Shown here piece after piece: positions 16,616 to 26,168 of a stretch of 64,000 nucleotides of DNA. Where the stretch lies: positions 2,418,001 to 2,482,000 of the forward strand of contig NZ_JQLO01000001.1 of the NCBI RefSeq assembly GCF_000744255.1. The letters run 5' to 3'. The position numbers and the translations under genes are program-made. The stretch is from Carnobacterium divergens DSM 20623. Lineage in GTDB: Bacteria; Bacillota; Bacilli; Lactobacillales; Carnobacteriaceae. Numbering within the stretch: the first letter of the stretch is position 1; each line of letters starts with the position of its first letter. The notes under the pieces were generated by a model. It was not told the origin of the DNA, made no database searches, and was given only the letters and a program-made list of their open reading frames with translations.

Positions 16616-18359
16616 CTACCAAGTAGCAATGACCGATTATTTAGCGACATTTATTGAAGAATTGATTCAAGCAGGCGTCAAAGAAGCCATAATTAGCCCC
16701 GGTTCACGTTCTACTCCGTTGGCTATTTTGATGGCAGAGCATCCAGCTTTAAAAATTTATGTTGACGTCGATGAACGTTCAGCAGGTTTTTTTGCGTTAG
16801 GGATTGCTAAAGCAGGGAAACGTCCCGTCGTTTTATTATGTACATCAGGGACAGCAGCAGCTAATTATATGCCAGCAGTAGCGGAAGCAAAATTGTCAGA
16901 AATTCCTTTATTAGTATTAACTGCGGACCGACCTCACGAACTACGAAATGTCGGCGCTCCTCAAGCAATGGATCAGGTTCACTTATACAGTACTCATGTG
17001 AAATATTTTACGGATATGGCACTCCCAGAAAACTCAGTCGAAATGCTACGCTATGCAAAATGGCAAGGGAGCAAAGCAGTTGATATTGCAATGACAGCGC
17101 CACGTGGTCCCGTTCATTTGAACTTTCCATTAAGAGAACCACTTGTTCCAATTTTAGACCCCTCTCCATTCACACAAGAAAAAGCAATTCGTCATACCCA
17201 TATTTATTACGCGCATCAAGTGATTCAACCAGAACTTATTCAACAAATTATTGCTAGTTGTGAAGGTAAAAAGGGAATGATTATTGTAGGACCAAATAGT
17301 AAGAAAGAATTTGCCGAACCACTTGCGGCGTTTGCCAAGCAAATCAAATGGCCTATTTTAGCAGATCCGTTGTCAGGATTAAGAACATATGGCGATACTG
17401 ACAACACGGTTATTGACCAATACGACACCTTTTTAAGAGAGCAAGATTTAGTGACGGAGTTGATTCCAGAAGTCATTATTCGATTTGGAGCAATGCCCGT
17501 TTCTAAATCTTTAATGAAATGGATTGAACAATTTGAAGATAGTTTGTATTACTTGGTGGATTCTGGTAATGAGTGGAAAGACCCAACGAAGCAAGCAACG
17601 GATATCATTCACTGCGATGAACGCTTTTTAGTAGATGCTTTAGCAAAAGACTTTAAAAAAGCAACCAGTTCAGATTGGTTGCAAAGTTGGCAACATTTCA
17701 ATAAGGCAACAGAAACGGTTGTTAACGAGTATTTGACCACCTTAACAGAAGCAAATGAGGGACAATTGATTCGCTGGATTAGAGAATATTTACCAACAAA
17801 ATCAGGATTGTTTATTGGGAACAGTATGCCAATTCGAGATGTGGATACCTTCTTTAATAAAACAAATAAATCAATCAAATTATTAGCTAATCGTGGAGCT
17901 AATGGAATTGACGGAGTCATCTCGAGTGCCTTAGGTAGTGGAACCGTAATTCAGCCTATGTATTTGGTAATTGGAGACTTATCTTTTTATCATGATATGA
18001 ATGGTTTGGCAATGGCTCAAAAATATGGCTTAAATTTAACAATTATTCTAGTCAATAATAGCGGTGGCGGCATTTTTTCATTTTTACCGCAAGCAACGTT
18101 ACCAAAACATTTTGAGACACTTTTTGGAACGGAACTAGCTTTGAATTTTGAAACGATTGCAGAATTGTACCAAGGTAATTACCAAGCGCCTAAAACACAA
18201 GAAGAATTTCATGAAGCAATGGATTTAGCTAGTTTTCATAAAGGGCTAGATATTATTGAAATCAAAACCAATCGATATGAAAATGTAGCAAGCCATCGTG
18301 AGCTTTATCAAGCAGTGTCAAAAGCCTTAAAGGATCATGGTTATGGTTATGAAAATTAA
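16608..18359 (+). CDS. menD: SEPHCHC synthase MenD
   Basis: The 583-residue thiamine-diphosphate enzyme has the pyrimidine-domain motif ISPGSRSTPLA, the ligand-contact DVDERSAGFFALG, SGTAAANYMPAV, and the ThDP/Mg motif GDLSFYHDMNGL...NNSGGGIFSFLPQ. It condenses isochorismate with 2-oxoglutarate to 2-succinyl-5-enolpyruvyl-6-hydroxy-3-cyclohexene-1-carboxylate. It overlaps menF upstream and menH downstream, the layout of one translated unit. Confidence 0.95.
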   Translation: MSNYQVAMTDYLATFIEELIQAGVKEAIISPGSRSTPLAILMAEHPALKIYVDVDERSAGFFALGIAKAGKRPVVLLCTSGTAAANYMPAVAEAKLSEIPLLVLTADRPHELRNVGAPQAMDQVHLYSTHVKYFTDMALPENSVEMLRYAKWQGSKAVDIAMTAPRGPVHLNFPLREPLVPILDPSPFTQEKAIRHTHIYYAHQVIQPELIQQIIASCEGKKGMIIVGPNSKKEFAEPLAAFAKQIKWPILADPLSGLRTYGDTDNTVIDQYDTFLREQDLVTELIPEVIIRFGAMPVSKSLMKWIEQFEDSLYYLVDSGNEWKDPTKQATDIIHCDERFLVDALAKDFKKATSSDWLQSWQHFNKATETVVNEYLTTLTEANEGQLIRWIREYLPTKSGLFIGNSMPIRDVDTFFNKTNKSIKLLANRGANGIDGVISSALGSGTVIQPMYLVIGDLSFYHDMNGLAMAQKYGLNLTIILVNNSGGGIFSFLPQATLPKHFETLFGTELALNFETIAELYQGNYQAPKTQEEFHEAMDLASFHKGLDIIEIKTNRYENVASHRELYQAVSKALKDHGYGYEN

Positions 18360-19161
18360 GCTAAGAGGGCTGAGCTATGATTATGTTCTTTCCCAAGGAC
18401 AGTCAAAGACAACCTGGTTGTTGCTACATGGATTTACAGGGACGAAGAACACTTTTCGTCAAATCCTGCCAGTCTTAGAAGAAGACACGGTTTTGACGCT
18501 TGATTTGTTGGGTCACGGCAACACAACAAGCCAAGCGGACTTTTCCCGCTATGCAATTGAGGAGCAATGTAAGGATTTAGCAGACTTATTAGATCAACTA
18601 GAGGTTCCAAAAGTCTCGCTACTCGGCTATTCAATGGGAGGGCGATTGGCATTAGCCTTTACGTTATATTATCCAGAAAGAGTAGAGAAATTGGTTTTAG
18701 AAAGTAGTTCACCGGGATTGAAAACGCAAGAAGAGCAACAACTACGTCAAATTCAAGATCAAGCATTAGCCGATAAAGTCATGGAAAAAGGCCTTGTCTC
18801 ATTTGTAAACGATTGGGAAAATCTCGCCTTATTTTCATCGCAAAAAAAATTGCCACTTGCTACACAAGAAGCGATTCGCAAAGAACGCCTTAGTCAAGAT
18901 GTAGAAGGGCTGCAAAAAAGTTTGCTTGGTATGGGAACAGGAAGTCAGCCTAGTTACTGGAATCAATTATCCGCTATCAGTTGTCCTGTTTTTCTTTTTG
19001 TAGGAGCATTAGATACTAAATTTTGTCAACTTGCAGCTCAAATAAATCCCCACTTAAAAAAGGGATCCATTGTTACATTTTCTGAAGTAGGGCATGCCGT
19101 TCATCTAGAAGCGCCAGCAGAATTTTCTGTAGCATTAAAAAACTTAGACAGTAGAAGGTGA
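18343..19161 (+). CDS. menH: SHCHC synthase MenH (alpha/beta hydrolase)
   Basis: The 272-residue alpha/beta-hydrolase has the oxyanion motif LLHGFTGT, nucleophile elbow GYSMGGRLA, acid region GALDTKF and catalytic His in GHAVHLEAP. It removes pyruvate from the MenD product. Three ATG codons lie in a row (18337, 18343, 18349); the middle one has the best spacing to AAAGGA. The gene starts inside the end of menD and its stop lies 5 bp before menC. Confidence 0.9.
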   Translation: MVMKIKLRGLSYDYVLSQGQSKTTWLLLHGFTGTKNTFRQILPVLEEDTVLTLDLLGHGNTTSQADFSRYAIEEQCKDLADLLDQLEVPKVSLLGYSMGGRLALAFTLYYPERVEKLVLESSSPGLKTQEEQQLRQIQDQALADKVMEKGLVSFVNDWENLALFSSQKKLPLATQEAIRKERLSQDVEGLQKSLLGMGTGSQPSYWNQLSAISCPVFLFVGALDTKFCQLAAQINPHLKKGSIVTFSEVGHAVHLEAPAEFSVALKNLDSRR

Positions 19162-19166
19162 GACCT

Positions 19167-20285
19167 ATGAAACTTAGCCAAGTAAACCTGTATCAGTTAG
19201 CTATGCCTTTAGTGACACCATTTGTTACGAGTTATGGTGTGATGAAAGAAAAGCCATTTTATTTGGTGGAAGTAGTTGAGGAGAATGGTCAAAAAGGTTA
19301 CGGAGAGCTGGAAGCTTTTGCAGTACCTGATTATACAGAAGAAACGAGTGAGACCGCTTATCTGATTTTAAAACATCATTTGCTTCCGTTGTTAAAAGGT
19401 GAGGACATTCAACATCCACGTGAAATAAAAGAACGGTTTTCAAGCATTAGAGGAAATGAAATGGCAAAGGCAGCCGTTGAATCAGCTGTTTGGGATTTAT
19501 ATGGAAAATGTAAACACCGTTCTTTAGCAAGTTTACTTGGAGGAAGTCGTCAAATAATTGATGTCGGTGTAAGTATTGGAATTCAAGAAAATACAGACAC
19601 ACTGTTAGAACTTGTTTCAAAATATGTAGATGCAGGCTATACACGAGTGAAATTGAAAATTAAACCAGGATTCGATAAAGAACCCATTCAAGCTATTCGA
19701 GAAAAATATCCAACTTTAGTATTAATGGCAGATGCCAATTCAGCATATACGAGATCTGATATCAAATTGATAAAAGAATTGGACCACTATCAGTTAGCCA
19801 TGATTGAACAACCTTTTGGTGTCCGAGATTTCTTAGATCATGCTTGGTTGCAAAAGCAAGTTCAAACCAGAATCTGCCTAGATGAAAATATTCGCTCATT
19901 GTCTGATGTCCAATTAGCAGTGGCATTAGGCAGTTGCAAGGCAGTTAATTTAAAATTTTCGAGAGTGGGTGGATTAACTGAAGCGTTAGAAATCATTTCG
20001 TATTGTGACCAAGAAGACCTATTAGTCTGGTGCGGAGGCATGCTTGAAGCGGGCGTAGGACGAGCTCACAATTTGGCTTTGGCTTCTCGTTCAGAATTTC
20101 GTTTTCCTGGAGATATTTCACAAACGAGCCGTTATTTTGAATCAGATATTGTAACGTCAGATTTTTCATTCAAGGAAGGAAAAATGTCCGTGCCAAATGG
20201 GTTTGGAATAGGTGTGGCTATCGATTTTAAACAAGTAGATAAGTTTTTAATTCAAAAAGAAACGTTACTTTTAAGTAATAAGTGA
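19167..20285 (+). CDS. menC: o-Succinylbenzoate synthase MenC
   Basis: The 372-residue enolase-superfamily enzyme has the catalytic VKLKIKPG (KxK), metal ligands in LMADANSAY, IEQPFG and LDENIRS, and the general-base Lys in VNLKFSRVGG. It dehydrates SHCHC to o-succinylbenzoate. AAGGTGAG precedes the ATG at 19167; a GTG at 19158 is less likely. The operon stops here: menE, menB and menA are not in this window and must be elsewhere if the pathway is complete. Confidence 0.93.
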   Translation: MKLSQVNLYQLAMPLVTPFVTSYGVMKEKPFYLVEVVEENGQKGYGELEAFAVPDYTEETSETAYLILKHHLLPLLKGEDIQHPREIKERFSSIRGNEMAKAAVESAVWDLYGKCKHRSLASLLGGSRQIIDVGVSIGIQENTDTLLELVSKYVDAGYTRVKLKIKPGFDKEPIQAIREKYPTLVLMADANSAYTRSDIKLIKELDHYQLAMIEQPFGVRDFLDHAWLQKQVQTRICLDENIRSLSDVQLAVALGSCKAVNLKFSRVGGLTEALEIISYCDQEDLLVWCGGMLEAGVGRAHNLALASRSEFRFPGDISQTSRYFESDIVTSDFSFKEGKMSVPNGFGIGVAIDFKQVDKFLIQKETLLLSNK

Positions 20286-20369
20286 TTGTTTCTTTCCTTG
20301 GAAACTGCTAAAATGCAAGACGTACTGTTTTAATCAAATTGAGAAAACTTAAAGGAGTTTACCAATCAA

Positions 20370-20906
20370 ATGCATAAAGATATTCAAGAGATTCTTTACT
20401 CGGAGCAAGAGTTACGAGCAAAAGCCGCCGAATTAGGAAAGCAGCTGTCAAAAGATTACGAAGGAAAAAATCCTTTGGTCGTTGGAATTTTAAAAGGCGC
20501 TATTTTTTTTATCACTGATTTAGTGAAGGAAATGGATATTGACGTTGAGTTAGATTTTATGGATGTTTCTAGCTATGGAAATGCAACTGTTTCTACAGGT
20601 GAAGTAAAAATCATTAAAGACTTGAGCACGAATGCTGAAGGGCGCGATATTTTAATTGTGGAAGATATCATCGATAGTGGGCGTACATTGGAATATCTAG
20701 TCAACTTATTTAAATACCGTAAAGCGAATTCAGTGAAATTGGTAACATTGCTTGATAAACCAGAAGGTAGAGTAGTGGATATTACCGCAGATTATGTAGG
20801 GTTCCCAGTACCTAATGAATTTGTTGTAGGGTATGGAATTGATTATGCTGAAAAATATCGCAATTTGCCTTACATTGGAATTGTAAAACGTGAAGTTTAC
20901 GAATGA
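20370..20906 (+). CDS. hpt: Hypoxanthine-guanine phosphoribosyltransferase
   Basis: The 178-residue type I phosphoribosyltransferase has the PRPP loop [16 protein letters not shown], the flexible-loop DVSSYGN, and the base-binding end [23 protein letters not shown]. It converts hypoxanthine or guanine plus PRPP to IMP or GMP in purine salvage, and so complements add. AAAGGAG lies 12 bases before the ATG. Here hpt stands alone between menC and a terminator, away from its frequent tilS-ftsH neighbourhood, so it may be a second copy. Confidence 0.93.
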   Translation: MHKDIQEILYSEQELRAKAAELGKQLSKDYEGKNPLVVGILKGAIFFITDLVKEMDIDVELDFMDVSSYGNATVSTGEVKIIKDLSTNAEGRDILIVEDIIDSGRTLEYLVNLFKYRKANSVKLVTLLDKPEGRVVDITADYVGFPVPNEFVVGYGIDYAEKYRNLPYIGIVKREVYE

Positions 20907-20919
20907 TGAAATCGAAAAA

Positions 20920-20956
20920 AAAGGGAATTTTGACTAACAGTCAAAATTCCCTTTTT
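20920..20956. terminator. Bidirectional terminator
   Basis: AAAGGGAATTTTGACT and AGTCAAAATTCCCTTT pair perfectly with an A-run and T-run on either side. It serves hpt and the convergent small gene. Confidence 0.9.
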
Positions 20957-20967
20957 TTATAGAAGAA

Positions 20968-21174
20968 TTATAGCTTCAAAGCTAGACCTTCTGCATCTTC
21001 TTCAATGACTATAATTTTTTTTACGTTATTAAAGCAGTTCGAAATACTAGTTTTTACTTTTTCTTGGGACCATTCTGTTGGAAAAACCAACGTTTTGCTG
21101 ATTTCTAAGTTAGTATGAGTTTGAAATACAACATAATAAATGGTGACATCATTCCAATATTGTTCAATAGTCAT
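20968..21174 (-). CDS. Small hypothetical protein, 68 aa, paralogue of the gene at 9751
   Basis: This 68-residue protein behind AGGAGG aligns end to end with the 75-residue protein at 9751-9978 (IEQYWNDVTIYYVVFQ against IEKNWDDGVIYNIGFM). The C-terminal part KKIIVIEEDAEGLALKL is conserved in pattern. It has no signal peptide or membrane segment. The function is unknown; the two copies are 11 kb apart, next to unrelated genes. Confidence 0.7.
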   Translation of the reverse strand: MTIEQYWNDVTIYYVVFQTHTNLEISKTLVFPTEWSQEKVKTSISNCFNNVKKIIVIEEDAEGLALKL

Positions 21175-21254
21175 CAGCTACCTCCTAGTGTTCTTTTTAA
21201 TGTAGCCCAACAAACAACTAGTATGGACTACTTCATTAAGGGTTAGGGTAGTAC

Positions 21255-21599
21255 CTATTGAAGATTGCTACATTTAGTTTTCTTTTTTGTTTTATATAAA
21301 ACAAGTAGACCAACGATAGCACTTAGTGCACCAATCTTAAAATAAAGAGCTAATTTTTCCTCACCTGTTTGAGGAAGTTTGTTAAGATTCGATTCTTTAA
21401 TTGAGGGTGCTGGTTTCTCAATAGGATCTTGAGGTTTTTCTTTGATTGGCGGTACTACGGAAGATGAATCTGAATAGTAAAACTCAACGGTTCCAGTCGT
21501 TTCATAAATGTTATCATCTGCCAAAGCTTGTGTTGGAATACTAAGACATATCAAAATTGAAAGTAGCGACGCAATGAAGATTGGTTTCTTATTTTTCAT
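21255..21599 (-). CDS. Small LPXTG-anchored protein of the WxL cluster
   Basis: The 114-residue protein has a signal peptide (cleavage near ALADD, residue 28), a short Pro-rich spacer, the sortase signal LPQTGEE near residue 78, a membrane helix (LYFKIGALSAIVGLLVLY) and a positive tail KTKKKTK. It would be linked to peptidoglycan by sortase. Short LPXTG proteins of this kind are regular members of WxL operons. It lies 17 bp after the large WxL gene and has AAAGGAG, so it is the last gene of the operon. Confidence 0.85.
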   Translation of the reverse strand: MKNKKPIFIASLLSILICLSIPTQALADDNIYETTGTVEFYYSDSSSVVPPIKEKPQDPIEKPAPSIKESNLNKLPQTGEEKLALYFKIGALSAIVGLLVLYKTKKKTKCSNLQ

Positions 21600-21616
21600 T
21601 TAGATCTCCTTTCTTA

Positions 21617-24211
21617 CTAAGGTGTATCAGATAGTGTCCATACAATTGAACTGGAATACTTTACAACTTTTTTTGCGGCAGTTTTAGGGACACTTAATTC
21701 AAACTTAGATAGTTCTAACGTCGAAATTCCCGTTCCTTCATTTGCTTTTGCACCAAAAATAGTTTTTTCTTCATTTGGAATTAAAGTTGCAGTGGTTCCT
21801 TGAATTCCATTAGATGGAATCACATTTGCATTACTATTTACAGTACCTGCTGTTATGAGTAAGTGTGCGCCTGTTAATTCGGTGGCACCATTTTTGAATT
21901 GTTCCAATTGTTTGGCTTTTAATTTCCAGCCACTTGTTGTTGTACGGTTATCGTCAACTTTTAAAGTGCTAGTAATGGTTTTACTGGTTTGATTTCCATC
22001 TACTGTAGCAAGCCATTTTTCATCCGAACTATTTTGAATTGAATGTGTTCCGAAGTTTAAGTCACTTGGGAATTGACTATCAATCATGGTTACTCGTTGT
22101 TTTTCATTAAAAACAACGAGTGGTGTTTGCTCAGTAGAACTCACTGTAAAGTGCTGTTTCGTTTCATCTAAAACGTACCCAGTAGGTGGGATTGTTTCTT
22201 GGAAATAGTAATCGCCATAATCTAGAGCAATGTTAATTATACCGCTAGCATCTGTAATTAAATCTGTTTTAATAGGTACAGATTCACCTTCCTTATAAAG
22301 ATCAAAATGTGCATCGGGAAGAACGATACTTGGATTTTCTTTGTCTTTTTTGATTAAGGAAATCTCTTTAGCAGCTTTTTTATTGGAAAATTTTCCAGAA
22401 TTCATAAAATTAAAAAATTGTTCAGTACCAGGTCTGCTAACGTGTTGATTTGTAAGAGATAGAGGCAGATATAAAGGATTCAATTCATAACCAGGAGGCG
22501 GTTCTGTTTCGGAAAATAAATAATTCCTAGGATCTAAATTACTAACAATAATTTCCCCGTTTTCATCGGTAACCAGGTTTTCTATCATCACTTCGTTAGT
22601 CATAGGGTCAATTATCTCGAATTTGGCTCCAGGCAATACAATAGATGGATCATCGGCATCAACTTTTGTTAGCTTAATGCTACCTTTGAGAGGTGTATTA
22701 GAAAAAATAACTTCGGTATCTCCAGTTATTGTAACATCTTTAAAAGATTCGTCTAGGTCATAAACTACATAACCACTTCTTGTACCGACCTGCGTTTGTA
22801 CAATATTGTATTTACTTCCAGGTTTTGCAGCTATTTTAAAGGCTCCAGCAACAGCATTGTGGAGACCTAAATTTTTACCATCCTCGAATACGGAAAACTT
22901 TCCGCCATCAAGGTTGATCGAAGGATCTGTAGAGTCAACTAAACGTACCGTAAGAACTGAATTTCCATCACCATCACCGCCACCACCAGATTTTGGTGTG
23001 GAGACAGTTAAATCTCGGATTTGGCTACCTGAAGAATAGGAAAGAATACGGTTGAAGTACCTCCCTGCAGTGCCGCCATCATTAGCTTTCATAGCAACGT
23101 TAATAATACCTGAAGGTCTATTTGTTCCCTCTCCGATATCTCCAAATTCAACTTCGAAACCTCCGCCGACACGTCCATAAATTGAAGAATTTGGAACAGG
23201 TTCAATTTGAGTATATTCTCCAGTGTCTTTATTGTATTCTCCCCAACTTGCCCAAATACGATCAGGCATATACTCTTGATCAACGGGTAAATCCACTATT
23301 GTTGTGCGGTTACTTTTGACACCTGAATAATTTACTCGAATACTCCAAATAACGATTTCAGGATTAGAAGTATCTACTTGACCAAATTTATATAAACGTT
23401 CGTTAGGATCAACGGAAGAAGCTTTTTTTACATCAAGATTAATTGACTCTTGAGCTTTTGTATCAAAATTTAATTGAATCCTTTGATCTTGATTTTGTAC
23501 CTGGCTAAAATCTAACTGGGCTGTAAAATTAATGGTACCAGATCGGTTTGTTAAGGATACAAATGCTTCGTTAATTGTGAATTCTAATGTTTTTTCTCCA
23601 GTTGGAGAGACTATTATTTTCCACGAACCAACAACTATACCTTTGTTATTTGTAACATTTAGTGGACCTGTTCTGAGCGGATTTAGCTCACGAGGTAGAG
23701 TTGATTTTATGACATCACCAGCTACTAAATTAGCTGAATTAGGAACAGACCAACTAAATGAAATGTTAAATTGATCATAATAATCAATTTTATCTCCATT
23801 TTTTACAGGACTAGTTGTATCTCCAACAATACGTTCCATAGTAACTGAATCATAATACTGATTTATAGCATAATTTTCCAATTTAGCTGATGGATTTAAT
23901 AAATTAGAAGTTCCAACATTGGGTGAAGGAATAATGGTGTCTAATTTATTTTCTAAGGTTGGTTTATCTGGTATAGAATGTGTTTCTTCTAGTAGCTGTT
24001 CAGACACAATTGGGTTTTCTTTTTGTTCGATTACTTCCTCTGTGTTTCTAGTCAGTGCATCTAATTCTGTAAGTGGATTTTGCACAAGAGGATCTTGTAC
24101 AGTCACAGGTTCTGTAGGACTTGGTGACTCCGCTTGAACAATGGTGCTCATGGGAGCAACTGTCGAAAGTAAAGTCATATATAGTAAGACATTTAAAAAT
24201 ATTTTTTTCAA
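21617..24211 (-). CDS. Large WxL-domain surface adhesin with Cna_B repeats
   Basis: The 864-residue secreted protein has a signal peptide (cleavage near VQAES, residue 28). An MSCRAMM-like N-terminal pair of adhesin domains follows (about 110-400, with INFTAQLDF and VIWSIRVNYSG). Three SpaA/Cna_B-like prealbumin domains span about 420-710 (KLTKVDADDPSIVLPGAKFEI is one). The WxL cell-wall-binding domain is C-terminal (about 715-864), with the two motifs GWKLKAKQ and VWTLSDTP. It should bind peptidoglycan non-covalently and carry the adhesive part outward. The start is TTG behind AAAGGAGC. It stands between the DUF916 gene and the LPXTG gene. Confidence 0.9.
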   Translation of the reverse strand: MKKIFLNVLLYMTLLSTVAPMSTIVQAESPSPTEPVTVQDPLVQNPLTELDALTRNTEEVIEQKENPIVSEQLLEETHSIPDKPTLENKLDTIIPSPNVGTSNLLNPSAKLENYAINQYYDSVTMERIVGDTTSPVKNGDKIDYYDQFNISFSWSVPNSANLVAGDVIKSTLPRELNPLRTGPLNVTNNKGIVVGSWKIIVSPTGEKTLEFTINEAFVSLTNRSGTINFTAQLDFSQVQNQDQRIQLNFDTKAQESINLDVKKASSVDPNERLYKFGQVDTSNPEIVIWSIRVNYSGVKSNRTTIVDLPVDQEYMPDRIWASWGEYNKDTGEYTQIEPVPNSSIYGRVGGGFEVEFGDIGEGTNRPSGIINVAMKANDGGTAGRYFNRILSYSSGSQIRDLTVSTPKSGGGGDGDGNSVLTVRLVDSTDPSINLDGGKFSVFEDGKNLGLHNAVAGAFKIAAKPGSKYNIVQTQVGTRSGYVVYDLDESFKDVTITGDTEVIFSNTPLKGSIKLTKVDADDPSIVLPGAKFEIIDPMTNEVMIENLVTDENGEIIVSNLDPRNYLFSETEPPPGYELNPLYLPLSLTNQHVSRPGTEQFFNFMNSGKFSNKKAAKEISLIKKDKENPSIVLPDAHFDLYKEGESVPIKTDLITDASGIINIALDYGDYYFQETIPPTGYVLDETKQHFTVSSTEQTPLVVFNEKQRVTMIDSQFPSDLNFGTHSIQNSSDEKWLATVDGNQTSKTITSTLKVDDNRTTTSGWKLKAKQLEQFKNGATELTGAHLLITAGTVNSNANVIPSNGIQGTTATLIPNEEKTIFGAKANEGTGISTLELSKFELSVPKTAAKKVVKYSSSIVWTLSDTP

Positions 24212-24263
24212 AGTAAAAGCTCCTTTCTGAAAGTGTAGTATCGTATAATACTGTATTTTGGGG

Positions 24264-24296
24264 GTAACTACTTGAAATTAACAAAGCAGTAGTTAC
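24264..24296 (-). other. Intra-operon hairpin between DUF916 and large WxL genes
   Basis: GTAACTACT and AGTAGTTAC form a perfect 9-bp inverted repeat, without a T-run on the minus strand. It may be an mRNA processing or stabilising structure that sets the ratio of the two proteins. Confidence 0.4.
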
Positions 24297-24324
24297 TTAA
24301 TTGATTTCATTATATTAGAAACGA

Positions 24325-25434
24325 TTACTCAATATCAGATGGTTTTTTTTTCTTTCTTTTTTTTCTTTGTTGAGCGATTCTTCTGCGTTGTGCTGCTTTT
24401 TTTCTTTTCTTTTTATTTTTTAGATAGATAAAAAGAATGAGTAGAATTACAAGCATCAGAGCACTTAATAAAACGAAAAGCGCAATGACAAGTTTACTGT
24501 CAAAAATACTACTACGATCGATTGTTACATCTTTTTCGTTGTATTTTTTTTCTTCCTCTTTAGAAACAGTAAATTCTTTTTCAAATTTTTCTTTTTGATC
24601 ATTGTGGCTGTAGGTTCCTTTAACGGTATACGTTCCAGCTTCATAAGAAGCACCATTTAATGGGACTTGAAAATTAAAGGAACTATTAGGTGCCATCGAT
24701 AAACCGTTAGTGCTGACTTCATATAAAGTTTCAGAAGTTCCTTTTTTAGAAACTCTTGCATCAATTGAAAAGTTGCTTAAAAAAGCTGGCTGATTATTTT
24801 CGAATAGAACTTGAGTTACATTCCGATAATTTTCTTGTCCAGCACTAGCTTTAATTACCTTTAAATTACCTGATAGCTCAGTGCTACTAGGGTCAGATCT
24901 CAGTAAGATCGCAATTTCTCTAGCAAAGTAATTTTTAACATTGCCTTTATTTTTGGTTTTATCTTCTTTAAATAAATATAAACCTCCTGCCAATACGCCA
25001 TCAAATTTTTCATTTGGTGTGTTGATATGGATAGGAAGGCTGTAGCTTTCATTCGGTTCAATTTCAATTGTAGTTTGATCGAGTGTTACGATGTCTTCAA
25101 TATTGTATTTTAGGTTTGGAGCCTTCTCTTTGCTCTTAGTTGAGTAAGTAACAACGCCAACAAGGTTAGTATGTGCACGATTAATAGAAGGGCTGATTGT
25201 CATTTTCTCATTAGATGTATTTTTAATAATGACAGTTAAGTCTTGTTTAGAACCTGGTTCAACCATTAAATCATAATACGTAACATTTTTATTAAACTGA
25301 TTTTCTGGTAATGCAGCCTCTGTTGTGAAATTTGCTAATTTATTTGGGTCGCTAGTTTCATCCGCTTGTACATTCAAGATAGGGAAAAGCGATCCTAGAA
25401 AACAAGCAAAAAAAATAAGTAACCTTTTTTTCAT
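24325..25434 (-). CDS. WxL-interacting protein, DUF916-DUF3324, membrane-anchored
   Basis: The 369-residue protein has a signal peptide (residues 1-25, cleavage near VQADE). A DUF916 domain follows (FNKNVTYYDLMVEPGSKQDL...LPIHINTPNEKFDGVLAGGLYL), then DUF3324 (LSGNLKVIKASAGQENYRNV...FLSNFSIDARV). A C-terminal membrane helix (LVIALFVLLSALMLVILLILFIYL) and a strongly basic cytosolic tail end it. Such proteins bind WxL-domain proteins and peptidoglycan and tether the complex to the membrane. The TTG at 25455 lies in the ribosome site, so the ATG at 25434 is chosen. Confidence 0.92.
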   Translation of the reverse strand: MKKRLLIFFACFLGSLFPILNVQADETSDPNKLANFTTEAALPENQFNKNVTYYDLMVEPGSKQDLTVIIKNTSNEKMTISPSINRAHTNLVGVVTYSTKSKEKAPNLKYNIEDIVTLDQTTIEIEPNESYSLPIHINTPNEKFDGVLAGGLYLFKEDKTKNKGNVKNYFAREIAILLRSDPSSTELSGNLKVIKASAGQENYRNVTQVLFENNQPAFLSNFSIDARVSKKGTSETLYEVSTNGLSMAPNSSFNFQVPLNGASYEAGTYTVKGTYSHNDQKEKFEKEFTVSKEEEKKYNEKDVTIDRSSIFDSKLVIALFVLLSALMLVILLILFIYLKNKKKRKKAAQRRRIAQQRKKRKKKKPSDIE

Positions 25435-25508
25435 TTTTATAGGGCATCCTTTCAAAAGTGAATATAGATAGCCAAAATAAATGACTATTTATATTTCTTG
25501 ATTTTTAA

Positions 25509-26126
25509 TTAGTTTACAGGTGTATCTGATAAAGTCCAAGTGATAGAAGTTTTGTAAACACCCATTCTTTTTTCAGAAGTAGCAGGTACAGCTAATCTAA
25601 ATTCATTTAATGCTAAGTGTGAATCTCCAGCGCCAGTGTTAACTTTAGCTCCAAAGAAGTCCACATCAGCATTGATAGGTAATTCTTTATCAACATTAAT
25701 GGCACCAACAGTTGGCAAAACGCCACCTACGTTAGTAGCATCGCCAGTTTTAATTGTTAGAGCAGCAGCTTCTAATTCTACAGAATTAATGCTAAATTGT
25801 GCATTTTGCTTAGCTTTAATAGTCCAACCAGCTGAAGAACCGCGTTTGTCTGAAACATTTAATGAACCAGTAGTAACAGTTGTTCCATCTGTTGTAGCAG
25901 ACCATTCTTCATCTGCTTCATTTTGGATTGCATGTTTACCAAAATCTAAATTTGATGGTAATCCACCACCAAAAGTACTTTCACCATCTTCGATGGTAAT
26001 TTTACCTTCAGTAAATTCAACTTGACCAGTAGTTCCTTTTGTTTCTAAATCTGCAGCTGATGCGAAAGGAGCACCTACTAATCCTAAAACTCCTAATGAT
26101 AAACTTGCAATTACTAATTTTTTCAT
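25509..26126 (-). CDS. Small WxL-domain secreted protein
   Basis: The 205-residue protein has a signal peptide (cleavage near ASAAD) followed almost directly by a single WxL domain. Markers are LDFGKHAIQNEADEEWSA and the terminal ITWTLSDTPVN. The first WxL-type motif reads GWTIKAKQ, with Ile in place of Leu. This is the classical small wall-binding partner in WxL clusters. It is the first gene of the cluster, with AGGGGGA before the ATG. Two inverted repeats lie upstream. Confidence 0.92.
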   Translation of the reverse strand: MKKLVIASLSLGVLGLVGAPFASAADLETKGTTGQVEFTEGKITIEDGESTFGGGLPSNLDFGKHAIQNEADEEWSATTDGTTVTTGSLNVSDKRGSSAGWTIKAKQNAQFSINSVELEAAALTIKTGDATNVGGVLPTVGAINVDKELPINADVDFFGAKVNTGAGDSHLALNEFRLAVPATSEKRMGVYKTSITWTLSDTPVN

Positions 26127-26168
26127 TTTTATTTCCCCCTAATATTTTTTTGTATTCTATCTCATAAG

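Noticed and set aside
23089-23319. Short open frames inside the large WxL gene on both strands
   Set aside because: They are shadows of the adhesin frame, without ribosome sites or recognisable products.
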